DNA of 64,000 nt from the NCBI RefSeq assembly GCF_916618895.1, contig NZ_OU745391.1:62001-126000 (forward strand), given 5' to 3'. How positions within the stretch are numbered: the stretch's first letter is position 1; each line of letters begins with the position of its first letter. The DNA is from Pseudoclavibacter sp. Marseille-Q3772. Lineage in GTDB: Bacteria; Actinomycetota; Actinomycetes; Actinomycetales; Microbacteriaceae. This document shows positions 17,525 through 26,306 of this stretch, piece by piece. The position numbers were made by a program, and so were the translations under genes. Below the pieces are notes generated by a model that made no database searches, had not been told where the DNA came from, and saw only the letters and a program-made list of their open reading frames with translations.

Positions 17525-17794
17525 CTGAACAACATCGTTTCTGTCCTGCATCGCTATCCCGTGAAAGCCACGGGCGGCGAAGCGCTCGAACGCGTCGAGG
17601 TCAACGCCGTCACCGACGACGGCCATGTTCTGGTAACCCGAGGCGACGAGTTATGGGACGGTGCCGACGCCGACCAGAAATGGCTCACGGTGCTCACGCG
17701 CGAACACGACTTGAACGCTGCGATCTACCTCGACGTCATCACGCCGGGCAGCATCGCGGTCGGCGACGAAGTGCAACTCCACACCGCGGAATAA
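17525..17794 (+). pseudogene. internally deleted duplicate of the MOSC gene
   Basis: 89 codons in one frame, beginning at a CTG in the start position. It matches the MOSC protein at 18853-19548 in three pieces: VSVLHRYPVKATGGEALERVEV (N-terminal barrel), LVTRGDELWDGAD (an internal segment) and QKWLTVLTREHDLNAAIYLDVITPG (C-terminal end). Two stretches of about 35 and 110 residues are missing but the frame is kept. The MOSC domain with its conserved Cys is gone, so molybdenum-cofactor sulfur transfer is not expected. A GTG at 17561 could start a shorter product. Confidence 0.75.
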
Positions 17795-17823
17795 CCGCGG
17801 CCAGCTTCAAAACGTAGCGCCCG

Positions 17824-18150
17824 CTAGTCGACCGAAAGCTCGCTCATCGGACCCCATCCCTCGTCGCCCGAAACCTGACGCGAGACAATCTGCGGGGTTG
17901 CCGCAAGATACTTCGGAAATTCCTGCTGCATCGTCTTGAAATGATCCGACTGCACGTGGGGTTCGGCGGCATCATCATTGAATGCCTCAATGAGAACAAA
18001 GGTCGAAGGCTCCTCGAGACTGCGCGACCACTCAAACCAGCGGTTGCCCGGCTCCGCGCGCGTCGCCTCAGTGAACGGGCGAATGATCTCGGGCCACTGC
18101 TCAACAAACTCAGGTTTCACCGGAAACTTCACATTGATGAGGATCATCAT
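17824..18150 (-). CDS. YgiN-like antibiotic-biosynthesis-monooxygenase family protein
   Basis: 108 residues in the dimeric alpha-beta-barrel (ABM) fold: ILINVKFPVKPEFVEQWPE, EPGNRWFEWSRSLEEPSTFVLIEAF, and HVQSDHFKTM with the conserved His. Members oxidise quinols without cofactors or bind haem; the exact reaction here is unknown. AAAGGACGA precedes the ATG. It is a single gene, convergent with the MOSC duplicate. Confidence 0.8.
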   Translation of the reverse strand: MMILINVKFPVKPEFVEQWPEIIRPFTEATRAEPGNRWFEWSRSLEEPSTFVLIEAFNDDAAEPHVQSDHFKTMQQEFPKYLAATPQIVSRQVSGDEGWGPMSELSVD

Positions 18151-18376
18151 TCGTCCTTTCTAGGCTGCGAGTCAACGCGTCGTATTGTCTCGGCACTAAC
18201 GTGACGGGCCGTGCCGTACTTGGTGATTCGGTGGATGCCAACTGGCCAGGCACCCGCCCAAGCGCACGTAACCTGCCGCATCCAGTCGCCGCTCAACAAC
18301 CGCTAAGCGACGACCCAGCAGCTCATGAAACGCTGCGTGCAACGAACGTGAAGGAACCAAAGTAGGGGAGTGATCG

Positions 18377-18832
18377 ATGAGCTGGGAAGCCGAGATCGAC
18401 GCGATCGCCGAGCGGGGCAATGACTGTATGGATGCGGAGGACTTTCTCGGCGCGGTCCGTCACTTTGACCATGCCTGGAGTTTGCTCCCCGAACCGAAAA
18501 CCCAGTGGCCACAGGCCACATGGCTGCTGGCAAGCATCGGTGACGCGCACGTACAGCGCGGCGACTTCAAATCCGCTCACGGCGCACTCACGGCCTGTAT
18601 GCACTGCCCGGATGCGATCGGTAATCCGTTCATTCACCTACGTCTCGGGCAGGCGCAATTCGAGCTTGGCAACATGCCGCGCGCCGCCGATGAACTCATG
18701 CGGGCATATATGGGCGCGGGCCCCGAAATCTTCGCCATGGAAGACACGAAATATCTCGACTTCCTCGCCACCCAAGCCCGGGACATCCAACGCCCCGATT
18801 CAGCCACGATCGAGCCGAATAGCGCTCAGTAA
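18377..18832 (+). CDS. tetratricopeptide-repeat protein
   Basis: 151 residues of paired helices with TPR-like spacing: NDCMDAEDFLGAVRHFDHAW, LASIGDAHVQRGDFKSAHGAL and IHLRLGQAQFELGNMPRAADEL. No signal peptide. AGGGGAG lies 7 nt before the ATG. TPR proteins act as interaction scaffolds; partner unknown. The MOSC gene follows 20 nt later but has its own leaderless promoter. Confidence 0.75.
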   Translation: MSWEAEIDAIAERGNDCMDAEDFLGAVRHFDHAWSLLPEPKTQWPQATWLLASIGDAHVQRGDFKSAHGALTACMHCPDAIGNPFIHLRLGQAQFELGNMPRAADELMRAYMGAGPEIFAMEDTKYLDFLATQARDIQRPDSATIEPNSAQ

Positions 18833-18840
18833 CCATTCGA

Positions 18841-18846
18841 TAGGCT
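18841..18846 (+). promoter_or_regulatory. leaderless -10 element of the MOSC gene
   Basis: TAGGCT, then GCGGGA, then ATG at 18853. No ribosome site. The same arrangement is kept upstream of the deleted duplicate 1.3 kb away. Confidence 0.55.
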
Positions 18847-18852
18847 GCGGGA

Positions 18853-19548
18853 ATGAACCGCACCGTAACCCAGCTGCGCCGCTATCCCGTGAAAGCAATG
18901 GGTGGTGAGTCCCTCCAGCGCGTCGAGGTGGATCAACGCGGCTTGGTGGGTGATCGTAAGTATGCGGTCTGGGATGCGGATGGCCGACTGGTCACGGGCA
19001 AGAACAGCAAGCGGTTTCGTCGCCGCGACGAGATCTTCGAGTTTCACGCCGAAACCGATGGTGACCGTGTTCGGATCCATCGGGGAAGTGAACACTGGGA
19101 TGCAACCGACCTCGAACTCAACACGCGGCTTGCCGAGATCATGGACGCGCCGGTGTCGATAGCGGCCGAAGCGACCGTGTCCCACTTTGACTCCGGATCG
19201 GTATCGCTCATCGGCAGTGCAACACTGCAGTGGTGGCAAGACCACCACGGCATCGACGCCGACGCCAGGCGGTTACGAGTCAACATCCTCGTCGATACGA
19301 CCGAGCCATTCGAAGAAGACAATTGGATCGGCTCGCAACTATCCATCGGCTCGACCCGATTCGCGGTCACTGAGCGTGTGCCGCGCTGTCGAATGATCGA
19401 CGTTGCCCAAGACGGCGCCGCCGCCGAGCAGCGATGGTTGAAAGTGCTCACACAGCAGCGCGATATGTGTGCCGCGGTCTACCTCGACGTGCTCACTCCG
19501 GGCGCCATTGCCCTCGGCGACACTGTGCGGGTGGAAACTCGCGCATAA
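18853..19548 (+). CDS. MOSC-domain protein (MOSC_N plus MOSC)
   Basis: 231 residues. N-terminal beta-barrel LRRYPVKAMGGESLQRVEVD, then a MOSC domain with the conserved cysteine region VTERVPRCRMIDVAQDG and a closing CAAVYLDVLTPGAIALGD. This family handles molybdenum-cofactor sulfur or reduces N-hydroxylated compounds. The electron-transfer ferredoxin domain seen in some members is absent. A decayed duplicate lies upstream at 17525-17794. Confidence 0.85.
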   Translation: MNRTVTQLRRYPVKAMGGESLQRVEVDQRGLVGDRKYAVWDADGRLVTGKNSKRFRRRDEIFEFHAETDGDRVRIHRGSEHWDATDLELNTRLAEIMDAPVSIAAEATVSHFDSGSVSLIGSATLQWWQDHHGIDADARRLRVNILVDTTEPFEEDNWIGSQLSIGSTRFAVTERVPRCRMIDVAQDGAAAEQRWLKVLTQQRDMCAAVYLDVLTPGAIALGDTVRVETRA

Positions 19549-19579
19549 GCGCCAAGCGGATGCTATCCGATCGTAAATA

Positions 19580-20113
19580 TCAGCGTTGGCTGCAGTGGCG
19601 TTCCCAGTGCGCGATCGCTTCATCCGTGCGCGCGATGCTATACGTGTAAATCAATTCCGCGGCGGCAGGATGCGTTCCTCGCAGTTCGGCGACGATCGTA
19701 AGCCACTCCTCGGCTCCGGCCGCATTACGGAATAACTCCTGGAGGTCACGAACCGCGACTGTCGCTTCTCGCGGCTCGGCAGGTTTGCGCATCGTCTGTG
19801 TCGTGGTGTCCTGGAAATCAAAGCTCGTTTGTGCAATGACTGCGACCTGTGCGTCGACCGCATCGGGAGTAACTGTGCCGTCGGCAACCTGATCGGCAAG
19901 ATTGTTCAATTGCTGGAGCCGCGCCAGCGCGCTCGGATTGCCGATCTTGGCGCGTCTGGCCGAGATCAAATGCGAGAACATCGGTGCAGACAGGCCAATC
20001 ACCCGGGCGGTCTGGGACTGGTTCATCCCCAGATACCGCGTAATGTGCGCGGCAATTTCGGCAACTGTGGCACCGTACAGTTCCCGTTGACGGTGGTGAT
20101 TCTCTGACTCCAT
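19580..20113 (-). CDS. helix-turn-helix DNA-binding protein
   Basis: 177 residues. The XRE-like HTH is VAEIAAHITRYLGMNQSQTARVIGLSAPMFSHLISAR (about residues 17-53), followed by a helical region LARLQQLNNLADQVADG. The C-terminal half is helical with no recognised domain. The open frame extends further upstream to 20611, but the ATG at 20113 has a perfect GGAGG 6 nt away and the extension overlaps the vWA gene. It is divergent from the vWA gene and is a natural candidate to regulate the shared promoter region. Confidence 0.8.
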   Translation of the reverse strand: MESENHHRQRELYGATVAEIAAHITRYLGMNQSQTARVIGLSAPMFSHLISARRAKIGNPSALARLQQLNNLADQVADGTVTPDAVDAQVAVIAQTSFDFQDTTTQTMRKPAEPREATVAVRDLQELFRNAAGAEEWLTIVAELRGTHPAAAELIYTYSIARTDEAIAHWERHCSQR

Positions 20114-20152
20114 GAGACCTCCATTCACAGAATGAGGATACGCTGCCAGCAC

Positions 20153-20194
20153 TTGACATGCATCCAGATGTAGATAAAACTTTCCATGTGGAAA
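20153..20194 (+). promoter_or_regulatory. promoter and palindromic operator upstream of the vWA gene
   Basis: A consensus TTGACA is at 20153-20158. Downstream, TTTCCA-TG-TGGAAA (20181-20194) is a 14-bp inverted repeat ending 14 nt before the ATG. The -10 is not clear. The repeat may be the site of the divergent HTH protein; that is inference. Confidence 0.45.
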
Positions 20195-20208
20195 CACAAG
20201 GAGGAACG

Positions 20209-22056
20209 ATGGAGCGCTTGAGAACGATGATGGCCGCGGTCGCGATCTCGTTGATGAGTTTCGTGCCACTGTTCGGGGCAGCAACGGCAGTTGCTGAGCC
20301 AGGAAAATCCGAGATTGAACAGAAAGACGTACAGAAGGTTCACCTGGTGATGGACTCGTCCGGCTCAATGGCTGAGCCGACCGGGGGCGGAACCACCCGC
20401 ATTGAAGCGGCGAAAACAGCGCTGCGCTCGCTGATCGACAACACTCCCGACAGCACCCATCTGGGGTTACGCGTGTACGGCAATAGCAATACAGCCGAAG
20501 GCAGCAAGGAGTCCTGCACCGACTCCAAGCTCGTCGTACCGATCGGTCTCGACAATAGGGAAGAGCTGCGCCAGCAAGTCGACAAGTACAAGCCGGCAGG
20601 TTGGACACCAATTTCGTATGCGCTCGAACAGGCCGGTAATGACATCGGTGCGGCTGCTGACGGTGAACAGCACACCATCGTGCTCGTATCGGACGGTGAA
20701 GAAACCTGCGTGCCTGACCCGTGTCCGGTGGCGGACAAACTCGCCGCCAAAGGTATTGACCTGACGATCAACGTCGTTGGGCTCAATGTGTCGGGCAAGG
20801 CCCGCGAACAGCTCACCTGCATCGCGGACCACGGCAACGGCAAGTACTACGACGCCGAGAACGCCGACGAGCTTGAAGACGCGATCAATGACGCGGCGCT
20901 GCGCAGCGGACAGCACTTCCTGCACGACGGCGATCCGATCACCGGCGCCGACAGCAAGAGCGAAGCAACTCCAGCGCAGCCCGGCGTGTACAACGATGTG
21001 CTCACCAAAGAGAAAGACCGGTGGTACCGGATCACGAAGTCGGATCCGGGATCGACAATCTGGGCGAGCGCGCTCATCCAAGCCGAAACCGGCAATGCGG
21101 GCACGAACTCGCTCGAGTTGGAGTTCTACGAACCCCAGTCGGATGATGATTGTGCCTACGAGGCAGACTCGGCAGGGGGAGTGAGCCCCGTTCGCTTGCA
21201 CGCAGCGAGCCTTGCCAGCACTGAGTGCGAGCAGGCAACTGAGCTGCTACTCAAGGTCAACCTGGATATGCAGGAGGCCACCGAGCTGCCCTACCGCCTC
21301 ACCATTGTCGAGGAGGCCCCCGTCACCAACCAGGATGAGCTTCCTGCCAAGGCCGAGAAACCCAAGTGGCAGGAAATGCCTAAGGAAGAAGCGTCCGGCG
21401 AGGTGCAATACGGTAGCGCCAGTTTCGCCGATGCGCCCGTGCTGAAACCCGGTGCACATTCGGTCGCATTCACTGAGGGCGAGGCGCAGATTTTTGCTGT
21501 CGATGTTGATTGGGGCCAGCGCCTGCAAGTGCAGTCCGCACTCGACGCCAGCAAACAGCACAGTCGTGCATGGAGCATCGATCTAATCTCGCAGCTTGGC
21601 ACCGACGCGGCGATGAACGATACCGACTCGATGGACTGGTCAGATGACGCAGGCGTTCAAATGCGCGCCACGACCTACGATGTGCGATACAACAACCGCG
21701 GTGGGATCGGCGCAGTCGGTCAGAATGCGCTCTCCGGGCGCTACTACATCGTTGTTTCTGGCGGCAACTTCGACGCGATCGATGAGAAACAAGAAGAGGT
21801 CAAAGGAACCCTGCAGATCGAGGTGATCGGAAACGCTGGTGATGGCGCGCCCGCTTACGCCGAACTTGAATCAACACCCACACCAACCCCGCAGCATGAC
21901 GACGCTGCGACAGCGAACCAAGCGCAAGCTCGTCCCGAAGGTGGGCAGTCAGGACCAAACTGGGCGCTCATCGGAGGCCTTGGTGGCGGAGCGGTGCTCT
22001 GCGCCGCAGTGGGAATTACTGCGCTCGGGCTCCGTAACCGCGCCCGGCAGGGATAG
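20209..22056 (+). CDS. von Willebrand factor A domain membrane protein
   Basis: 615 residues. Sec signal peptide with cleavage near AVAEP (about residue 30). The vWA domain has the metal site DSSGS (49-53), and the later TPISYALEQ and VSDGEETC pieces complete it. After about residue 235 comes a long beta-rich extracellular region, then a Pro/Thr/Gln-rich linker, and a C-terminal membrane helix (WALIGGLGGGAVLCAAVGITALGL) with a short basic tail. Two or more disulfides are likely. AAGGAGGAA precedes the ATG. The protein probably binds ligands at the outer surface; the adjoining kinase suggests an envelope signalling group. Confidence 0.85.
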   Translation: MERLRTMMAAVAISLMSFVPLFGAATAVAEPGKSEIEQKDVQKVHLVMDSSGSMAEPTGGGTTRIEAAKTALRSLIDNTPDSTHLGLRVYGNSNTAEGSKESCTDSKLVVPIGLDNREELRQQVDKYKPAGWTPISYALEQAGNDIGAAADGEQHTIVLVSDGEETCVPDPCPVADKLAAKGIDLTINVVGLNVSGKAREQLTCIADHGNGKYYDAENADELEDAINDAALRSGQHFLHDGDPITGADSKSEATPAQPGVYNDVLTKEKDRWYRITKSDPGSTIWASALIQAETGNAGTNSLELEFYEPQSDDDCAYEADSAGGVSPVRLHAASLASTECEQATELLLKVNLDMQEATELPYRLTIVEEAPVTNQDELPAKAEKPKWQEMPKEEASGEVQYGSASFADAPVLKPGAHSVAFTEGEAQIFAVDVDWGQRLQVQSALDASKQHSRAWSIDLISQLGTDAAMNDTDSMDWSDDAGVQMRATTYDVRYNNRGGIGAVGQNALSGRYYIVVSGGNFDAIDEKQEEVKGTLQIEVIGNAGDGAPAYAELESTPTPTPQHDDAATANQAQARPEGGQSGPNWALIGGLGGGAVLCAAVGITALGLRNRARQG

Positions 22057-22062
22057 CCGAAC

Positions 22063-23115
22063 CTAAAGGAACGCAATAATCGCGGACGCAGCGCCCAGAG
22101 CCACCGCAAGTGCTAACGACACGGTAGCGACAATCTGGAGCCTGCGTTCGCGATTGTGTTTGGCAGGGCCTTCGAGGTTCGCGGTTGTGTGTTCATCGGA
22201 TGCGAATTGTCGCGTAACCGGCACCGTTGCGGTTGCTTCGCTCGGTTCCGAGGCGGGCGAGGCGGGCGCAAACTGGTCAAAGACAAACGGTGGATCGTCA
22301 CTCTGCTGCCACGGCGCCCCTGCCGGTACCAGTTGCATCGCATCCATCCGCTCGAGCACCTCGCGTGCAGACCTCGGCCGTGCCGAAGCATCGGCAGCGG
22401 TGAGCCACTCCAGTACCGGCCACAGGCTCGAAGGATGCTGTGCCGGAAACTCACTTGGCCGCATCCCGGTCACTAACCGTTTACCGACGACCCCAACCGC
22501 ATACAGATCATGCATTGGTTCAGGCTCGGCACCCTGGGCAGCCTCGGGTGCGAGATACCCGGGTGTACCGATGCTCATGCGCGTCTCGGTGAGTCGAGGT
22601 TCATCGCGGACTACCGCAATACCAAAATCGGCAACACGCAGATGGGGCCTGCCGTCGCCGGTTGCCTCCAACAGCAGGTTGGCCGGTTTGATATCGCGAT
22701 GCACAACGCCGTGATCATGAACTGCCACGAGCGCGAGCAGTAGCTGCTGCAAGAGCACCGCAACAAATGAGTCGGGTAGCTGACCGTGGTCACGCACGAG
22801 CGTCTCGACCGAACCGCCGCGCACCAAGTCCATGCTCAGCACGACGATGTCGTCATCGGCCGCCCACCCGCTCGGAGCAACAACATGCGGGTGACGCAAT
22901 CGCAAGCCCTGCTCACGAACGAACCGCAAGAGCGTCTGCGCATCGTGGTGGTGCAGCTGTTTCACCGCAACTTCACGCTGCGTCTTGCGGTCGAACGCCC
23001 GCCACACCGAGCTCGCTCCGCCGGACCCGATCTGTTCACGCAGCTCAAAGCGCGAAGCCAACACACGCCCCGGCGGGGTGTGGGGATCGGATGCGGTTAG
23101 ACGGTCGGTAGTCAT
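22063..23115 (-). CDS. serine/threonine protein kinase with one membrane helix
   Basis: 350 residues. Hanks-type kinase: Gly-loop IGSGGASSVW (29-38), Lys K52 in VAVKQL, catalytic loop HRDIKPANLLL, DFG in VADFGIAV, and the activation-segment GTPGYLAPE. A linker follows, then one C-terminal helix (VATVSLALAVALGAASAIIAFL) that ends the protein, so there is no extracellular PASTA or other sensor. TACACT ends 8 nt before the ATG at 23115 (leaderless). It is convergent with the vWA gene, with only 6 nt between their stops. Confidence 0.9.
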   Translation of the reverse strand: MTTDRLTASDPHTPPGRVLASRFELREQIGSGGASSVWRAFDRKTQREVAVKQLHHHDAQTLLRFVREQGLRLRHPHVVAPSGWAADDDIVVLSMDLVRGGSVETLVRDHGQLPDSFVAVLLQQLLLALVAVHDHGVVHRDIKPANLLLEATGDGRPHLRVADFGIAVVRDEPRLTETRMSIGTPGYLAPEAAQGAEPEPMHDLYAVGVVGKRLVTGMRPSEFPAQHPSSLWPVLEWLTAADASARPRSAREVLERMDAMQLVPAGAPWQQSDDPPFVFDQFAPASPASEPSEATATVPVTRQFASDEHTTANLEGPAKHNRERRLQIVATVSLALAVALGAASAIIAFL

Positions 23116-23288
23116 TGCTCGACAGTGTAGATGGGCAGCGTTTCGTCGTGCGCTCGTACGTTGTGCGGATCGTAACGGCATTGTGACGGGATATAGATGT
23201 GGGAGCGGCCGTTCTGACCAAGAATGGGTCTCAACAGCAGTGACGACTCAAATGGCCAAAGCGCCCTAGACCTAGACCCAGACCAACT

Positions 23289-24848
23289 ATGAACGATTCT
23301 CCCAAGACGACCGGCTCTCGACCCCGCATCGGCACTACGCTCCTGGTTTCGGTACTCGTGATCGTCGCGTTCGGAGCGCTCATCGTGTTCGGCGCAAGCA
23401 CCGGAGCGCTCGGCGCGCTACTGGGGCTCAATCCCAAATCACCCGAAACTGCACTCGATGAGGCAACAGCGGAACGAAGCGACGAACTATTGGATGCGGC
23501 CCTCCAGCAAATCGCCGACACCCGGGGCGAGGGAGCAGCGTCATCAGCAGAACTGAACGAAACCCTGCGGGTCGAACACTCCGCATCGAGCGATCTCAAT
23601 AGCGACGGAACCGAGGACGCCATACGGGTTATTTCGGTGCAGGATGCGGGATCTCGGCTGTATATTGCGCTCGCGGCGGTTAGTGTCGAGGGTGCTGATC
23701 CGAAGGTGCTGCCCAGCACCTTTTTAGGATCGGACCTTGCAATCGATGCGATCGAGGCTGCGGGGGAGTCGGTGACCATCACTGGCGCTGCTGCCGGACC
23801 GGCGAGCGCCACGAAGCCGGCCGACCCGAAACATCTACGTCGAATGGGATTTACCCAGCAGCTGCGAGTGGTCGACGGCCAACTCAATGTCGAGACAGCA
23901 AGCGACGGTAAGGCGCAAGCGCAGGGCGATGAGATTACTGCGGAGCCGCCACTGGAGCTGGCCGCAAGCTCGAGAACTGACCATCCGAAGGAGCACCTCA
24001 CCGGTGCTCTACGGTTCGGCCAGCTCGCGGTCGTACACGCGCAAATTCCAGAAACACACACCCTGAATATCGGTGACACCAGCACATCGAGTGCCACAGT
24101 CACGGTCGTGGATGCGGCCGGCGAGCCCTGCCAGGTCAGTGACAGCGGCGACGTGGACTGCGCCGGAGATGTCGAGATTGTGGTTGCTAGCGCAAATGCT
24201 GCGGTTGCCGCATATGACCTGACGGTCGAGATCATCCCTGACCCGCTGCCGCCGGCGCCCAGTGAAGATGGATCGCTTCCTGCGTATGACGAGCAAGGTC
24301 GCCCAATCGCCTATTTCACCTTCGATGACGGCCCGAGCCAGTTCACACCACAGATACTTGACACCTTGCGGCGCCATGAAGCGACCGGCACATTCTTCAT
24401 GATCGGGTCGGAAGCACAAGCGAACCCCGAGTTGGTCGACAGGGTTCGCCGCGAGGGCCACGCCATCGGTAACCATTCCTGGTCACATCCCGACCTCACG
24501 ACCCTGGACGAAAAGCAGGTCGCGCAACAGATTACGAAGACTGATTCGGTGATCGGCGAGGCTAAGTGTGTGCGTCCGCCGTATGGCGCCACAAATGATC
24601 GCGTGCGTGCGCAACTCACCGAGCTGGGGAAGACACAAGTGCTGTGGACAATCGACACGCTCGATTGGAGCCGGCCCGGAGTGACGAAGATTGAGAAGAA
24701 CATTATGGGCCCGATGGCTCCTGGAGCGATCGTGCTGATGCACGACGGTGGCGGCTCACGTGACCAATCGGTAGCGGCGCTTGAGCGCGTACTGACGGAA
24801 CTCGATGAAGCAGGGTATGTCGTACGTGCGCTGCCAAACTGTTTCTAG
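23289..24848 (+). CDS. membrane-anchored NodB-type polysaccharide deacetylase
   Basis: 519 residues. N-terminal membrane helix (about 14-36), a 290-residue extracellular region without a recognised domain, then the NodB domain: YFTFDDGPSQFTPQILDTL (catalytic Asp pair), NHSWSHPDL (HxxxH metal site), RPPYGA, and a closing IVLMHDGGG. It should remove acetyl groups from peptidoglycan or another surface sugar outside the cell. All metal and catalytic motifs are intact. The extra region could be a sensor or substrate-binding part. Confidence 0.88.
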   Translation: MNDSPKTTGSRPRIGTTLLVSVLVIVAFGALIVFGASTGALGALLGLNPKSPETALDEATAERSDELLDAALQQIADTRGEGAASSAELNETLRVEHSASSDLNSDGTEDAIRVISVQDAGSRLYIALAAVSVEGADPKVLPSTFLGSDLAIDAIEAAGESVTITGAAAGPASATKPADPKHLRRMGFTQQLRVVDGQLNVETASDGKAQAQGDEITAEPPLELAASSRTDHPKEHLTGALRFGQLAVVHAQIPETHTLNIGDTSTSSATVTVVDAAGEPCQVSDSGDVDCAGDVEIVVASANAAVAAYDLTVEIIPDPLPPAPSEDGSLPAYDEQGRPIAYFTFDDGPSQFTPQILDTLRRHEATGTFFMIGSEAQANPELVDRVRREGHAIGNHSWSHPDLTTLDEKQVAQQITKTDSVIGEAKCVRPPYGATNDRVRAQLTELGKTQVLWTIDTLDWSRPGVTKIEKNIMGPMAPGAIVLMHDGGGSRDQSVAALERVLTELDEAGYVVRALPNCF

Positions 24849-24909
24849 CCCCATCCGTTGTGCCAGCCGACTGCCAGGCACTGTGCTGAAGCGAGGGTAG
24901 GCTTGCACC

Positions 24910-25278
24910 ATGAATCGTTGGGAAGCCTCCGAAGACTGGCACAGCCGGCACACGACCGATGCGCTGGTGTATACCGTCTACTTCGAGTTCGCCTCGACCG
25001 AAGCCGCTGACGCGGTGTGGGATGCGCTTACCGCGACCCACACTGTGGGCGAGGAAAACAATGTGTACAACGGTGGCGCATCCATCGCTCGCGTCTCGTC
25101 CACGGTGATGTACGCGTGCAGTGGGGGACAGGACGCACTCGATTCCCTCGAGGACACCATGAACGACTGCCTCGACGAGGCGATTAGCTCGGCTGGCGAC
25201 CAACGCCCCGAGTTGCGCGAGGGGCGCGCGCTCGAACCGAAGATCTTCCGGGAGATCCGCGAACTGTGCCGTGACTAG
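24910..25278 (+). CDS. hypothetical protein, 122 aa
   Basis: No family recognised. Acidic, soluble, alpha/beta-looking, with the repeated Thr/Ala-rich segment FASTEAADAVWDALTATH. TAGGCT ends 6 nt before the ATG with no ribosome site, which supports the start (leaderless). It lies between the deacetylase and the type VII module and its codon use is that of the core genome. Confidence 0.6.
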   Translation: MNRWEASEDWHSRHTTDALVYTVYFEFASTEAADAVWDALTATHTVGEENNVYNGGASIARVSSTVMYACSGGQDALDSLEDTMNDCLDEAISSAGDQRPELREGRALEPKIFREIRELCRD

Positions 25279-25329
25279 CCTGTTCGGCCAGTTAGCGGAT
25301 GCGGGTGACCAGCCGGCGCGTCGCTGTGC

Positions 25330-25671
25330 CTACTCGACGATGAGGTCGATGCGGTCCTCTTTTTCAACGTTGTAGGCGCGGCGGCCCGTGAGTTCGTTGC
25401 GCATCCGTTCAACGTCGTTCGGGTTTCCGGCGAACACGTGCACGGTACCGTTCTCGTGCGTGGATTCCGCCACATCAAATTGGTGGACGTACACGAGGTA
25501 GCGGTCGAGGACGTCTTCCATTGGGTATTGGTCGTCGTCGCCGGCTTCTAGAGCAAACTCAAATGCAATGAGCGCTTCGCCTTTTGGGTTCTGGTAGATA
25601 CCTTCCCCCACTTTGGTGAGTCCATCTTGTTTGGCAAACCATGGGCTATCGACGGTGCGGAAAAACTGCAT
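25330..25671 (-). CDS. hypothetical protein next to the type VII toxin module
   Basis: 113 residues from the ATG at 25671, which has GAGG 8 nt upstream; the open frame continues to 25743 without a better site. Acidic. The sequence TKVGEGIYQNPKGEALIAFEFALEAGDDD and a C-terminal NVEKEDRIDLIVE are not known to me. Small acidic proteins at such places are often immunity proteins, but it points away from the toxin and nothing proves that. Confidence 0.55.
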   Translation of the reverse strand: MQFFRTVDSPWFAKQDGLTKVGEGIYQNPKGEALIAFEFALEAGDDDQYPMEDVLDRYLVYVHQFDVAESTHENGTVHVFAGNPNDVERMRNELTGRRAYNVEKEDRIDLIVE

Positions 25672-25862
25672 GATTATCCTCGCTTGCGTGTCATCGTCTG
25701 TGCTGTGTATCAGACCATTCGGCTCGTTGACATTGTGCGGCATAGGAATGGCCCTGTCCGGGAATTAACTACCAGCGGTCGGTGAAGAACCTTCATGAGA
25801 CGTATGGAAGATCGTTCGCAGTATTGATGTGTTCTGCCGTAGCGCTCCAATACTTTGTCGGT

Positions 25863-26306
25863 GTGACAGACAGCACTCAAAGCATGTTCACCGACCCGGA
25901 AGCGATGCGCGAGCGTGTCGCACGTCAAATGGAAGAAGCTCATGAACGAGCTGCCAACGCTGCGGCACTCACAGAGCGGCTCAAACAGATTCACGTGGAT
26001 GTCGATTCCAAGCGCCGTGAAGTGTCGCTGCAGGTGAACGCATCTGGTCTGCTCACCGACCTGAAATTCGGTCCGGCCGCGACGGAGCTCAGCCTGGAAG
26101 CGATCGCAAGTCTTGTTCTAGAGACTTACCAGGACGCACAGCGGCAGGCAGCCCAGCAGGCCGTTGCGCTCACAGAAGAGGCAATGGGCGAAGACATCGC
26201 GGGACGGATGCGCAGCGACTATGAGTCGCGACTCGGAGCTATTGGTGATGACAGTTCAGACGACGACCAACAATACGGAATGCGAGGAATGCTGTGGAAT
26301 CGGTAA
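25863..26306 (+). CDS. YbaB/EbfC-like protein of a type VII secretion module
   Basis: 147 residues from a GTG. A helix rich in Glu/Arg (EAMRERVARQMEEAHERAANAAALTERLKQIHVDV) leads into a YbaB-like beta region, KRREVSLQVNASGLLTDLKFGPAATELSLEAIASLVLE. YbaB-family proteins bind DNA as dimers, but in actinobacteria a variant commonly opens WXG100/toxin gene sets, where it may serve secretion. The last codons overlap the next gene by 13 nt. The start is uncertain, as no ribosome site is visible. Confidence 0.7.
   Translation: MTDSTQSMFTDPEAMRERVARQMEEAHERAANAAALTERLKQIHVDVDSKRREVSLQVNASGLLTDLKFGPAATELSLEAIASLVLETYQDAQRQAAQQAVALTEEAMGEDIAGRMRSDYESRLGAIGDDSSDDDQQYGMRGMLWNR

Noticed and set aside
19580..20611. 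Extended minus-strand frame for the HTH gene
   Set aside because: The added N-terminus overlaps the vWA gene, is Cys/Arg/Ser-rich shadow sequence, and the ATG at 20113 has a perfect GGAGG.
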